Assembly (NCBI GenBank): GCA_947453125.1
Contig: CANGGC010000004.1
Span: 1-18,330, forward strand
Length of the DNA: 18,330 nucleotides
Direction of reading: 5' to 3'
Source: Planctomycetaceae bacterium
GTDB taxonomy: Bacteria; Planctomycetota; Planctomycetia; Pirellulales; UBA1268
Both the position numbers and the translations under genes were made by a program. Below the pieces are notes generated by a model, which made no database searches, was not told the origin of the DNA, and saw only the letters and a list, made by a program, of their open reading frames with translations. Shown piece by piece: positions 7,388 through 14,910 of this stretch (position 1 is the stretch's first letter; every line of letters begins with the position of its first letter).

Positions 7388-7663
7388 ATGACCCCCGAAG
7401 AACGCCAGTCGCGGACGCTCTACGAGCAGCTCACCCCGGGGGACCGGGTCGAGGTGATCCATGGCGTCCAGATCGGCTCGAGCGCCGCTTGGAGCACGAC
7501 GACGGTGGGGAAGGTGTTGCGGCGCGAGCGTCGTCGCCACGGCCTCCACTTCCGCCGCAATCCCGACGACAAGGTCTTCAGCGACGTCCTCATCCTCTCC
7601 CGCGACGACGGCGAACTCACCACGGTGACGATCGACGAGTACACGCAGCTTCGGAAGCTGTAG
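7388..7663 (+). CDS. Small conserved hypothetical protein, 91 aa
   Basis: The protein is short, charged and soluble, with no signal peptide or membrane segment. It begins MTPEERQSRTLYEQLTPGDR, then VEVIHGVQIG. It continues STTTVGKVLRRERRRHGLHF, DDKVFSDVLILSRDDGELTT and VTIDEYTQLRKL. The predicted pattern is one N-terminal helix followed by beta strands, with an LTPGDRVEV segment typical of small SH3-like barrels. The basic RRERRRHGLHFRR stretch could contact nucleic acid. I recall similar short proteins in planctomycetes annotated as hypothetical, but no function is known to me. A GGGAGAG SD lies about six bases before the ATG. The last eight codons and the stop belong to a 125-bp tandem duplication. 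The gene converges on the RlmI-like gene. Confidence 0.8.
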   Translation: MTPEERQSRTLYEQLTPGDRVEVIHGVQIGSSAAWSTTTVGKVLRRERRRHGLHFRRNPDDKVFSDVLILSRDDGELTTVTIDEYTQLRKL

Positions 7664-7882
7664 GAGCAGGGCTCAGGGCTGGAGGCCCGGGTCTCGTGTA
7701 AGCGGGCGGATGCCCGCCAAGCGAACACGAGCCGGACGCTCGTGGTTCGCGTGAAGCTCCCGAGTACACGCAGCTTCGGAAGCTGTAGGAGCAGGGCTCA
7801 GGGCCGGAGGCCCGGGTCTCGTGTCAGCGGGCGGATGCCCGCCAAGCGAACACGAGCCGGACGCTCGTGGTTCGCGTGAAGC
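7636..7882. repeat. 125-bp-period tandem duplication with internal hairpins
   Basis: Two 122-bp copies (7636-7757 and 7761-7882) differ at only two positions I can see: T/C in GGGC[T/C]GGAGG and A/C in GTGT[A/C]AGCGG. Each copy starts inside the coding sequence for EYTQLRKL plus stop. Each contains GCGGGC-GGAT-GCCCGC (7702-7717 in copy 1). Each also contains a near-perfect long stem, GCGAACACGAGC against GCTCGT, a bulged G, and GTTCGC (7721-7750; copy 2 at 7846-7875). CTCGTGT (7693-7699) can also pair with ACACGAG (7725-7731), which excludes the long stem. The element separates convergent genes and could terminate transcription from both sides. Confidence 0.9.
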
Positions 7883-7889
7883 GGCAGCG

Positions 7890-9254
7890 TCAGGCCACGC
7901 GGGCGATGACGCACTTGAGGTATTCCCCCTCGAGGCAGCTGGCGCTCACGGGGTGATCGGGAGCGGCGCCGCGGCATTCGAGCATGGCGATCTGGCGGCC
8001 GCTCCGCTGGGCCACGGCGGAGAGCATTTCCAGGAAGTCGTCGCGCGAAACGCTCCCGGAGCAGGAACAGGTGACGAGGATCCCCCCCGGCTCGAGGAGA
8101 TCGACCGCGACACGGTTGATGCGGTGGTAGGCCCGGAGGGCCTCGTCGATGGCGCCGCGGCTGCGGGCAAACTTCGGCGGATCGAGGATCACCATCCCGA
8201 ACTTCTCGCCGGCAGCGGCCAGGCTGTCGATCCGCGCGAAAGCGTCGGCTGTCTCCACCGTGACGTTCGCTGCGCCGTTGAAATCGGCGTTGGCTCGGGC
8301 AAGCGCCGTCGCCTTGGCGCTGCCATCGACGGCAAGCACGCTCTTGGCAGCGCCTGTGACAGCGCAGGTGACGGCGAAGCCGCCGGAGTAGCAGAAGAGA
8401 TCGAGGACGCGGCGGTCGCGGGCGAGGAGCGCGGCGGCGCGCCGGTTCTCACGCTGGTCGAGGTAGAAGCCGGTCTTCTGTCCCTCGGTGAGATCGACGC
8501 CCCAAGAGAGGTTGCCCTCGCGGATGAACACCGGCCCGTCCGGCGCGGTGCCGCGGATGACCCGGTCGGGGAGATGGAGCCCCTCGAGCTTCGAAAGGCC
8601 GCGGTCGGCGCCGCGGAGGAGGATCCCCGCCGGCTTGACGGCCTCGTCGAGGGCGTCGCAGATCGCGTCGAGCCGGCCCGCCATCGCCAGGCTCGTCACC
8701 TGAACGGCGAGATGGGCGCCGTAGCGATCGACGATCAAGCCGGAGAGATCGTCCCCTTCGCTGTTGATAAGCCGCGCGGCGCCAGCACGATCGTCGAGCC
8801 CGAGGGCCCGCCGGAGGGCGACGGCCGCATCGATTCGCGAGCGCCAGAACGGGGCGTCGAGCGGCACGCCGGCGTCGAAGGCGTAGAGCCTGACGCGGAG
8901 CCGGCTCGAGGCGTTCCAGATCCCCCGGGCGATGAACCGCCCCTCGTGGGTGGCCAGATCAACGACATCGCCGTCGGCCGGCGTCCCCTCGACCCGTTCG
9001 ATGGCGGTGTCGAGCACCCAGGGATGACGCCCGAAGAACGGTCGCGCCCGCTTCGCCTTCACGAGCACCGTCGCCGTGGGGAGGCCGGGCTCGTCGGCGC
9101 GGCGGGCCGTCGGCGGCGGGGGCGGCTCCACGGAGGGGCCATCGTCGCGACGGCGGCCCTCGGGGCGGGCGTCGCGCGGACGGCGGTTGTCTTTGGCATC
9201 GTGCCGTGGGCCCGATCCCGGCTTCCTGCCGGGGCGGCGCCTGCCTTCAGGCAT
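7890..9254 (-). CDS. RlmI-type class I SAM-dependent rRNA (cytosine-5) methyltransferase, 454 aa
   Basis: RlmI-family enzymes make 5-methylcytosine in 23S rRNA (position 1962 in E. coli). From the ATG at 9254, residues 1-60 are a disordered Arg/Pro/Gly-rich tail, unusual compared with the ~396-aa E. coli protein. A PUA-like RNA-binding domain follows (about 62-135; KRARPFFGRHPWVLDTAIER). The middle region contains LINSEGDDLSGLIVDRYG, and then DLTEGQKTGFYLDQRENRR (254-272). SAM motif I is VLDLFCYSGGFAV (283-295). The catalytic region has LDPPKF (357-362) and VTCSCSG (394-400, probable catalytic cysteine). The end is EGEYLKCVIARVA. The chosen ATG overlaps the stop of the RND gene by 8 nt, with AGG about 8 bases upstream; an in-frame ATG at 9287 has no SD. 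The family is certain; the exact rRNA target is inferred. Confidence 0.88.
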   Translation of the reverse strand: MPEGRRRPGRKPGSGPRHDAKDNRRPRDARPEGRRRDDGPSVEPPPPPTARRADEPGLPTATVLVKAKRARPFFGRHPWVLDTAIERVEGTPADGDVVDLATHEGRFIARGIWNASSRLRVRLYAFDAGVPLDAPFWRSRIDAAVALRRALGLDDRAGAARLINSEGDDLSGLIVDRYGAHLAVQVTSLAMAGRLDAICDALDEAVKPAGILLRGADRGLSKLEGLHLPDRVIRGTAPDGPVFIREGNLSWGVDLTEGQKTGFYLDQRENRRAAALLARDRRVLDLFCYSGGFAVTCAVTGAAKSVLAVDGSAKATALARANADFNGAANVTVETADAFARIDSLAAAGEKFGMVILDPPKFARSRGAIDEALRAYHRINRVAVDLLEPGGILVTCSCSGSVSRDDFLEMLSAVAQRSGRQIAMLECRGAAPDHPVSASCLEGEYLKCVIARVA

Positions 9255-11769
9255 GCACGACCTGCTTCGATTGCCCGGGGAGGACATGGGGGGGCGGAAG
9301 TTCGTCGCTCCCCGGATCTTCCTTCACGGTGGTCCGGCCGTTGCGACGGGCCTTGTTGCGTTCGATCCGCAGCACGCTCCAGCTGAATACGGCGCCCAAG
9401 GGGCCGGAGAGGAGGGCGGGCATAAGGACGAGGTTGCCGACCAGGGCGATCGTCAGCATCGCGAGCATCATGTAACCGAAACGCTGCGTCGGGCCGAACG
9501 GCGAGAGCGAGAACACCGACAGGCCGATGCCGATCACGCCCCAGCTTTGGTACATCGCCCGGGCACAGCCCTTGTAGGCGAGCATCGTCGCCTGCTTGCG
9601 GTCGAGCCCGTCGGCGATCCCGCGGCGGAACCAAAGCATGAAGTGGACGACGTCGTCGACGGTCACGCCGAGGGCCACGCTCGGCGCCATCACCGTGCCG
9701 ATGTCGATGAGGAGATGGCCGTCGGCATAGGCCTTGAGGAGGTGATTGCCCCAGCCCATGGCCCCGAACACCATCACCGCGGGGAAGGCGGCGGGGAGAA
9801 GGAGCACGAGGCCCGCCGACGCTGCCCGACAGAGGATGATCATCACCGCGACGATGATCGCGAAGTCCCAAATGAAGCCGATCTTCAGGCCGTCGAGGAG
9901 CGAGTGCTGTGCCTTGTAGACCAGCGGCACGAGCCCCGTGTAGTCGACCGCGACGCCGTCGATCCCCTTCTCGACCAGGCGGGCGAGGATCGGGTCGATC
10001 TTCGTCTGGAGGTCAGCCTTGAAATCGGCGTAGTCGACTTCCTTGACGGCACTCACGCGGGCGCTGATCCGCCACAGCTCCTGCTCGCGGCCATCGTCGA
10101 GGACGGCGTCGCGGAGGTAGTCGCCGGCGAGGAAGTCCTCGCGGTGGGCGAGGAGCCGCCGGTTGAGGACGTTGCGCTTCGTGCGGGCGCCGAGGCCGAA
10201 GGCCCGGGCGGCCGCCCCGCCGATCCCCTCACCGCCGTCACCCGTGTCGAGGCTCCGGCCGAAGGTCACGGTGGAGAGCGAGCTCCCCACCTCGCCAAGC
10301 CCGCCGATCTCCGACTGGATCTCTCCGACGAGCTCCATCCGCTCGAGGAAGTTGAGCGGGCAGGTCTTCTGATCGATGCGGACGAGGATCTCCATCGGCA
10401 CCAGCGGGCCGAGATGGGTCTCGAGCCAGCGGTAATCCTCGCGGATCCTCGCCTTCGGGGAGAACAGCCGCATCAGCTGCACGCTGCTCTCCACCTTCGT
10501 CATCCCGTAACCGACGCCAGCCATCACCAGGAGGCAAGCGGTGGCTACGAGGCCGTTATTGCGGGTGACCCACTCGCCGGCACGCCACCAGCGGCTGTTC
10601 TCCATCGAGCCCAGATCTGTCCCCTCGCCTTCGCCGGTCGAATTGCCAACGAGCTTCGGGGGGAAGAGTTCGAGGGCCGCGGGCATGAAGAAGACGAGGA
10701 TCAGAAAGCTCACCACGACGCCGACGGCCGAGAAAATGCCGAACATCCGGATCGGCACCAGCTCGCTCACCGCCAGCGTCGCCAGACCGACGGCCGTCGT
10801 GCCGGTGGCCAGCGACAGTGGCAGGAGGGCATGATGCACCGAGCGTCCGGCGGCTCCCTCCTGGATGCCAGTCTCGGCGATTTGGTCGCGGTAGTAGTTG
10901 GCCAGATGGATCGCCCCGCTGGTGGTGGCGACGTACACCAGCGACGGCATGGTGAGGAGGATCGCGTCGACGGGGTAGCCGGAGTACCAGACCACCGCCA
11001 GGCTCGCGAACATGCTGTAGACGCCGGAGGCGAGCACGAGCCCGACGAGCAGTTTGCTCTTCAGGCTCCACCAGCTGACGAAGAATCCGACAACGAGCGA
11101 AAGTCCGAACAGGATCGTGACGCTCGTCTGCCCGGCCTTGTCGATCGAGACATTGTCGACCGGAGGGCCACCCATGTGCAGCGAAGCAGCCGGAATGCCG
11201 CATTCCTTCGTCGCCACTTCCTGGATGGTGTCGATGGCGCCGTGGAGATTGGCGCGGGCTGTGTCGGAGAGGGTGAGGACGAGGCAGGTCTGACGCAGAT
11301 CTGTGTCGTCAGGGAGCGCCTCGCCCGTGGCCGACTTCGGCGCCGCACCGATGATCGCTCCGGTGAGACGCTCGATCGCCTCCTCGCGGTCGAGGTTGAG
11401 CGGTTCGGCCATCATCAGATCGACGGCCCGGGGGCCTGTTTGGGCCGACTTGTAGTAAATCGGCCGGTCGATCCGGGACGCTTCCTCCGGGGGGGGAAGA
11501 AGCTTCTTCGCCAGCAATTCCAGCCGGGGATCGGCCATCGTGCAGCCGTCCCACGAGACGAGGATGAACTCCTCGCCGGCGAAGTTGCGACGGAAGAACC
11601 GGTAGACCTGGGTCTCCGGATACTCCAGCGGCAGCCAACCCTTGACGTCGTTGCGGTTGTTCCCCTTGGCCTTGACCGCCCCCACCAACACCAGTGGCAG
11701 CAGGAACAGCAGGACCGCCATGATTGCGACGCTGTACCGCTGGTAGAAGTTGTTGCGGGAGTGCGTCAT
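9247..11769 (-). CDS. RND/MMPL-family membrane transporter, 840 aa
   Basis: This is a large proton-driven exporter of the RND superfamily, closest to the MMPL/patched-like proteins of the inner membrane. The layout is typical. TM1 is at about 14-32, and a periplasmic loop runs to about 213. A bundle of helices lies at 214-366 (TSVTILFGLSLVVGFFVSWW). TM7 is near 405-425, a second periplasmic domain reaches about 620, and a final bundle follows. That bundle contains GVTVDDVVHFMLWF (from residue 701), the conserved acidic motif of the fourth helix of the repeat. The substrate is unknown; lipids or hydrophobic molecules are usual for the family. The ATG at 11769 starts the natural signal-anchor, though its SD is poor. 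The last bases overlap the methyltransferase start, suggesting co-translation. Confidence 0.88.
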   Translation of the reverse strand: MTHSRNNFYQRYSVAIMAVLLFLLPLVLVGAVKAKGNNRNDVKGWLPLEYPETQVYRFFRRNFAGEEFILVSWDGCTMADPRLELLAKKLLPPPEEASRIDRPIYYKSAQTGPRAVDLMMAEPLNLDREEAIERLTGAIIGAAPKSATGEALPDDTDLRQTCLVLTLSDTARANLHGAIDTIQEVATKECGIPAASLHMGGPPVDNVSIDKAGQTSVTILFGLSLVVGFFVSWWSLKSKLLVGLVLASGVYSMFASLAVVWYSGYPVDAILLTMPSLVYVATTSGAIHLANYYRDQIAETGIQEGAAGRSVHHALLPLSLATGTTAVGLATLAVSELVPIRMFGIFSAVGVVVSFLILVFFMPAALELFPPKLVGNSTGEGEGTDLGSMENSRWWRAGEWVTRNNGLVATACLLVMAGVGYGMTKVESSVQLMRLFSPKARIREDYRWLETHLGPLVPMEILVRIDQKTCPLNFLERMELVGEIQSEIGGLGEVGSSLSTVTFGRSLDTGDGGEGIGGAAARAFGLGARTKRNVLNRRLLAHREDFLAGDYLRDAVLDDGREQELWRISARVSAVKEVDYADFKADLQTKIDPILARLVEKGIDGVAVDYTGLVPLVYKAQHSLLDGLKIGFIWDFAIIVAVMIILCRAASAGLVLLLPAAFPAVMVFGAMGWGNHLLKAYADGHLLIDIGTVMAPSVALGVTVDDVVHFMLWFRRGIADGLDRKQATMLAYKGCARAMYQSWGVIGIGLSVFSLSPFGPTQRFGYMMLAMLTIALVGNLVLMPALLSGPLGAVFSWSVLRIERNKARRNGRTTVKEDPGSDELPPPHVLPGQSKQVVHA

Positions 11770-12080
11770 CTCGCCGTGGTTACCCGGGGCCGAGGGACAG
11801 GCTGACAGCTGAGGAAGCGTTGTCGGAACACGCAACCGTACAGGGCAAAGGCGAGCCAGTCCATATCGCCCGCCACCGCCGAAATGGGCTTCTGATCCAA
11901 TCGACCGCGCGCAAGTGATTATGAGCGAAGAACTTCCGTCGTGTGCAGGGTCTTCCCAGCCGGTACAGTCTGCCCTCGCCGCCACGAGGAAATTGGGGAA
12001 AATAGGGAGCGAAACACCCTCTCAGTGGGGGTTTTGTATCAGGCCGACGGATCCCACCGGCTGCCGCCCAGCCGGGAAGC
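11770..12080. other. Intergenic region between CDGSH gene and RND gene
   Basis: This is 311 bp without a convincing gene. The only clear element is the stem-loop at 12012-12034. I looked for a promoter for the RND gene on the minus strand. A CATAAT hexamer is present (about 11920-11925) but without a good partner -35, so none is called. Confidence 0.45.
12012..12034. terminator. Stem-loop, probable terminator after the CDGSH gene
   Basis: AAACACCC (12012-12019) pairs with GGGGGTTT (12027-12034) through AAAC/GTTT and CCC/GGG, with one mismatch. The loop is about 7 nt, and T-rich ends lie on either strand. It lies about 45 bp past the CDGSH stop and would close the folK-panC-lgt-CDGSH unit. 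The stem is modest. Confidence 0.42.
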
Positions 12081-12386
12081 TCAAGGAGGGAGCCCTTCCA
12101 TCGCCTGCTTGTGCGCGGTCGACGGGAGGGCCTTGTGGCTTCCGTCGCAGAAGGGCTTCCGGCCGGAGTGGCTGCAGCGGCACAGCGCCAGTGGCCGGCC
12201 GTCGTCGGGGAGGGGGTATTCCTGTCCCTCGTGATCGGTGACCCGCAGGCCGATGCCGAGCGCCAGGCTGTCGGGGGAGATCTCGACGACGAGCGGACCA
12301 TCGAGCCGACACCGCACCGTCACGCTGCGGGGAGGAAGCGAGCGTTTCGGGTGGCCTGAGGCGGGAGAGGTATCGTCGGGAGTCAT
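12081..12386 (-). CDS. CDGSH-type [2Fe-2S] iron-sulfur protein, 101 aa
   Basis: CDGSH proteins hold a redox-active, labile [2Fe-2S] cluster with three Cys and one His. The full motif is present as CRCSHSGRKPFCDGSH: Cys69, Cys71, Cys80 and His84, with the conserved Ser74 and Pro78. Before it, residues 20-66 form a beta-rich lead-in (SVTVRCRLDGPLVVEISPDS; GQEYPLPDDGRPLALC), as in bacterial single-CDGSH proteins. The first 18 residues are a polar tail. The ATG at 12386 forms an ATGA overlap with the stop of the upstream membrane-protein gene, so translation is probably coupled. No strong SD is seen, which fits re-initiation. Soluble and cytoplasmic; electron transfer or Fe-S delivery is possible, but the partner is unknown. 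Confidence 0.9.
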   Translation of the reverse strand: MTPDDTSPASGHPKRSLPPRSVTVRCRLDGPLVVEISPDSLALGIGLRVTDHEGQEYPLPDDGRPLALCRCSHSGRKPFCDGSHKALPSTAHKQAMEGLPP

Positions 12387-12808
12387 GGCGAAGGCCGGGG
12401 CGGCGGGCTGGCGGTCTCCGCGGGTCGCTCCTCCGGTTCTTCCCCCTCGGCGTTGACGCCGGGGCCGAGTTCGTTCGGAGATGGCGGGCGGAAGCCGATC
12501 GGTGCCGGGCTCGGCGCCGGGGGGGGGCGGCGGGCGGCGAGGGCGACGTTCACCACCACGGCAAAGACGACCCCGGCCAGGAGCGCGGCGGCAAAGCCCC
12601 CCCACAGCCAGGCGGAGGGATGGGGGGGAGCGGGGTCACCGAGATCCTCCCGGGCTTCGGCCACCTCCTCGGCGACGCGATCCGACTCGATCCGCGTCCA
12701 TTCCTGGTCCACGGCCGCCTCATCGACGCTCGGTGTCGAGACCCGGGGCTGGACCGTGGAGCGCGCGGCAGGAGGGGGTGTTCCCGGTGGGATGGGGCGC
12801 TTGGGCAT
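12383..12808 (-). CDS. Hypothetical single-pass membrane protein, 141 aa
   Basis: I do not recognise this protein. It has a Pro-rich N-terminus (MPKRPIPPGTPPPAARSTVQ) and an acidic helical stretch (VDQEWTRIESDRVAEEVAEA, about 34-53). One membrane helix lies at about 67-92 (WLWGGFAAALLAGVVFAVVV), and the C-terminal tail is Pro/Glu-rich and ends SPPPRPSP. Both flanks look disordered, so only the helix and the acidic segment are likely structured. The start ATG at 12808 has a weak AGG about 8 bases upstream. It lies 24 bp after the lgt-like stop and overlaps the CDGSH gene by ATGA. This placement suggests an operon partner of the lgt-like and CDGSH proteins, but no role can be assigned. Confidence 0.68.
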   Translation of the reverse strand: MPKRPIPPGTPPPAARSTVQPRVSTPSVDEAAVDQEWTRIESDRVAEEVAEAREDLGDPAPPHPSAWLWGGFAAALLAGVVFAVVVNVALAARRPPPAPSPAPIGFRPPSPNELGPGVNAEGEEPEERPAETASPPPRPSP

Positions 12809-12832
12809 GGGGAGACCTGGAGGAGACGGAGG

Positions 12833-13969
12833 TCAGCGACGGTTGGGAGGAGTCTGCACGCGGGGATCGCGACCGTCAAAATTCCGGCCGGCAACTTCCC
12901 CAGCAGCGGTGGGCCCTGGGCCGTCGGGGGTGCCGTTCCAGGGGCGTCGCGGCGGTTGGCGGCCGATCCACCACCACAGCCCGGCGGCCAGGGCGAGGAG
13001 GATGATCGACACGACCTGCGAGACCGAGAAGGGCGTGCCGAGGGCGGGGGCCTCGTCGACCCGGATCATCTCGAGGAGAAACCGCGAGATCGGGTGGAGG
13101 GTGAGCACGAGCGCGAACACCGCCCCGTCACGCTTGGCCAGCGGCGTGAACGCGACCGCCAGCCAGGCGAGGATCGCGGCGTCGATCGTCGCGTAAAGCT
13201 GGGCAGGGTGGACGGGGAGGCTCCAGGAGCGATCGCCCCCGAGCGCCGCCGGAATCAGTCCCCGGGCCGCCTGATCGAGCCAGGGGGGGCTATCGGGAGG
13301 GAACCGCACGGCCCAGGGAAGATCGCAGGGGCCGCCGTAGCAACAGCCGTTGAGAAAACAGCCGATCCGGCCGAGCGCCTGTCCGAGGAGCAGGCCAGGC
13401 GCGATGCAGTCGGCCAGCCGCGGCAGGGACAGGCCCCGCCTGACGGCGAACCGCCACGCCGCGAGCGCGGCTGTGGGAATCGACCCGAACACCGTCAGCC
13501 CGCCCGCGGCGACATTGAGCACACCGGGGAGTCCTGCGAGCAGACTCCGCCCCGGTGGAAAGAATTGGTCGTGGTATTCGATGACATGGAACAGCCTCGC
13601 CCCGACGATCCCCCACAGAAAGACCTCGAGCCCGAGGGCGAGGATCGTGTCGGCGTCGTAGCCGGCGTGGCGGCCGCGACGGATCGACAGCCCTGTCCCC
13701 GCCGCTGCCGCCAGGAGAAGCATCACGCCATAGCCGCGCACCGGCACGCCGTCGCCGTCGTCGAGCGCCGGAAGTAGCCACACGATCATCGCGCCGGCAA
13801 GCGCCAGCGGAAGCCCAAGACCGAGAAGGGCCTCGCGGGCGCCGCTCCGTCGCCAGGCGACGAGAAGTCCGATGCCACCGGCCACGGCCCACAGCGCCAG
13901 GAGCAGGCCCTGGCCGAACAACGGCCATTCCCAGAGGCGCGTGGGAAGGTGGAAGAGCGTCGAATGCAC
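12833..13969 (-). CDS. lgt: Lgt-like prolipoprotein diacylglyceryl transferase, variant signature, 378 aa
   Basis: Lgt moves a diacylglyceryl group from phosphatidylglycerol to the lipobox cysteine of prolipoproteins in the inner membrane. The family is recognised from VRGYGVMLLLA (78-88), an EVFLWGIVGARLFHVIEYHD segment, and GLTVFGSIPTAALAAW. The signature region is GQALGRIGCFLNGCCYG (196-212). VHPAQLY and RFLLE (296-300, the Arg/Glu pair expected near the C-terminus) follow. Compared with the usual GR-x-GNF-x-NGE, the Asn and Glu are both Cys here. Extra N-terminal hydrophobic helices and a disordered tail (about 338-378) make it longer than E. coli Lgt (291 aa). The start is a GTG at 13969 with no clear SD, 74 bp after panC. 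It may be a true Lgt or a divergent subfamily. Confidence 0.85.
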   Translation of the reverse strand: MHSTLFHLPTRLWEWPLFGQGLLLALWAVAGGIGLLVAWRRSGAREALLGLGLPLALAGAMIVWLLPALDDGDGVPVRGYGVMLLLAAAAGTGLSIRRGRHAGYDADTILALGLEVFLWGIVGARLFHVIEYHDQFFPPGRSLLAGLPGVLNVAAGGLTVFGSIPTAALAAWRFAVRRGLSLPRLADCIAPGLLLGQALGRIGCFLNGCCYGGPCDLPWAVRFPPDSPPWLDQAARGLIPAALGGDRSWSLPVHPAQLYATIDAAILAWLAVAFTPLAKRDGAVFALVLTLHPISRFLLEMIRVDEAPALGTPFSVSQVVSIILLALAAGLWWWIGRQPPRRPWNGTPDGPGPTAAGEVAGRNFDGRDPRVQTPPNRR

Positions 13970-14026
13970 GGTGAAGGGATCCCGGTCGGGGCGGCTGCCC
14001 TGCAGCCGGATCGGTTTTGGATGAGA

Positions 14027-14047
14027 CTTTTTCCACGGACAGTTCAG
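14027..14047. repeat. 21-bp motif shared with 18017-18037 (copy 1)
   Basis: The 21 bases CTTTTTCC-A-CGGAC-A-GTTCAG match 18017-18037 at 19 of 21 positions, and a GATGA precedes both copies by 2-3 bases. Copy 1 overlaps the panC stop codon and lies in the panC-lgt gap. It may be a dispersed repeat or a protein-binding site; two copies are too few to tell. Confidence 0.4.
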
Positions 14048-14910
14048 GGACGCGGCGGCAGGAAGATGTTGTCGAGGAGGCGGGTGTTGCCGACACGGCC
14101 GGCAACCAGCGCCACGGCGGCCGCTCCCGGCCGGGGAGGGAGGAGGGTGTCGGTATCGACCACCTGCGCGTAGTCGACGGGAATGTCACGGGAGCGCAGC
14201 GCCGCGCGGATCGCCTTCTCGACCACCGCCACAGCATCACCCGCCTGCCAGCGCTCGGCGGCCGACGTGAGCCCCTCGTGGAGCGCGACGGCCCGGCGGC
14301 GATCCTCCGGGGAGAGGTAGGCGTTGCGCGAGCTCATCGCCAGGCCATCGGGCTCGCGGATGGTCGGGCAGACCTCGATGGCGATCGGGATGGCGAGATC
14401 GGCAACCATCCGCCGCACGACGACGGTCTGCTGCCAGTCTTTTGCCCCGAAGTAGGCGACATCTGCGGGGACGACGTTGAAGAGCCAGCAGACGACCGTC
14501 GCCACGCCGGCGAAGTGCCCCGGACGGATGGCCCCCTCGAAGTCGGCCGCGGGAGCCGCGACAACGACGCTCGTGGCATGCCCGGCTGGGTAGGCGGTTG
14601 ATGGCTCCGGCACGAACACCCACGTCGCGCCCTTGGCCCCCACCAGCGCCAGGTCGGCCGGCAGCGTCCGCGGATAGCGGGCGAGGTCCTCCCGGGGGCC
14701 GAATTGCTTCGGGTTGACGAAGATCGAGACGACGACGTCGTCGCACTCCGCGGCGGCCTGCTCGACGAGGCTGGCGTGCCCGGCGTGGAGCGCGCCCATC
14801 GTCGGCACGAAACCGATCCGGCGGCCAGCACGGCAGGCAGCGAGGATCGTGTCGCGCATCAAACGCGGTTCGGCCACGACGATGGGTGTGTGTCCCGGTT
14901 GCCCGCTCAT
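14044..14910 (-). CDS. panC: Pantothenate synthetase (pantoate-beta-alanine ligase), 288 aa
   Basis: PanC condenses pantoate with beta-alanine using ATP (via pantoyl adenylate), the last step of pantothenate synthesis on the way to coenzyme A. It is cytoplasmic. The nucleotidyltransferase fold is clear: GFVPTMGALHAGHASLVEQA (33-52) with the HxGH-type site. FVNPKQFGPREDLARYPR (64-81), RPGHFAGVATVVCWLFN (129-145) and YFGAKDWQQTVVVRRM (153-168) follow. IREPDGLAMSSRNAYLSPED (184-203) carries the KMSKS-like part. The family's usual EKDYQ is AKDWQ here, a mild change. The length is normal. GGAGG lies about 8 bases before the ATG. The start overlaps the stop of the folK-fusion gene by ATGA, so the two are probably translationally coupled; both serve vitamin pathways. 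Confidence 0.96.
   Translation of the reverse strand: MSGQPGHTPIVVAEPRLMRDTILAACRAGRRIGFVPTMGALHAGHASLVEQAAAECDDVVVSIFVNPKQFGPREDLARYPRTLPADLALVGAKGATWVFVPEPSTAYPAGHATSVVVAAPAADFEGAIRPGHFAGVATVVCWLFNVVPADVAYFGAKDWQQTVVVRRMVADLAIPIAIEVCPTIREPDGLAMSSRNAYLSPEDRRRAVALHEGLTSAAERWQAGDAVAVVEKAIRAALRSRDIPVDYAQVVDTDTLLPPRPGAAAVALVAGRVGNTRLLDNIFLPPRP

Noticed and set aside
7636..7882. CRISPR-like array
   Set aside because: Only two long units in direct tandem with no spacers; it is a tandem duplication.
7821..9386. 521-codon plus-strand frame opposite the RlmI-like gene
   Set aside because: No motif or SD, and the opposite strand encodes a clear methyltransferase. It also begins inside the duplicated repeat.
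9076..11805. 909-codon open frame on the plus strand opposite the RND gene
   Set aside because: It is His/Glu/Arg/Gly-rich low-complexity sequence with no domain, and exactly mirrors the membrane-protein gene on the other strand, a GC-codon shadow.
12453..13777. Plus-strand frames opposite the small membrane protein and lgt-like genes
   Set aside because: Arg/Gly/Pro-rich shadows with no recognisable domain.
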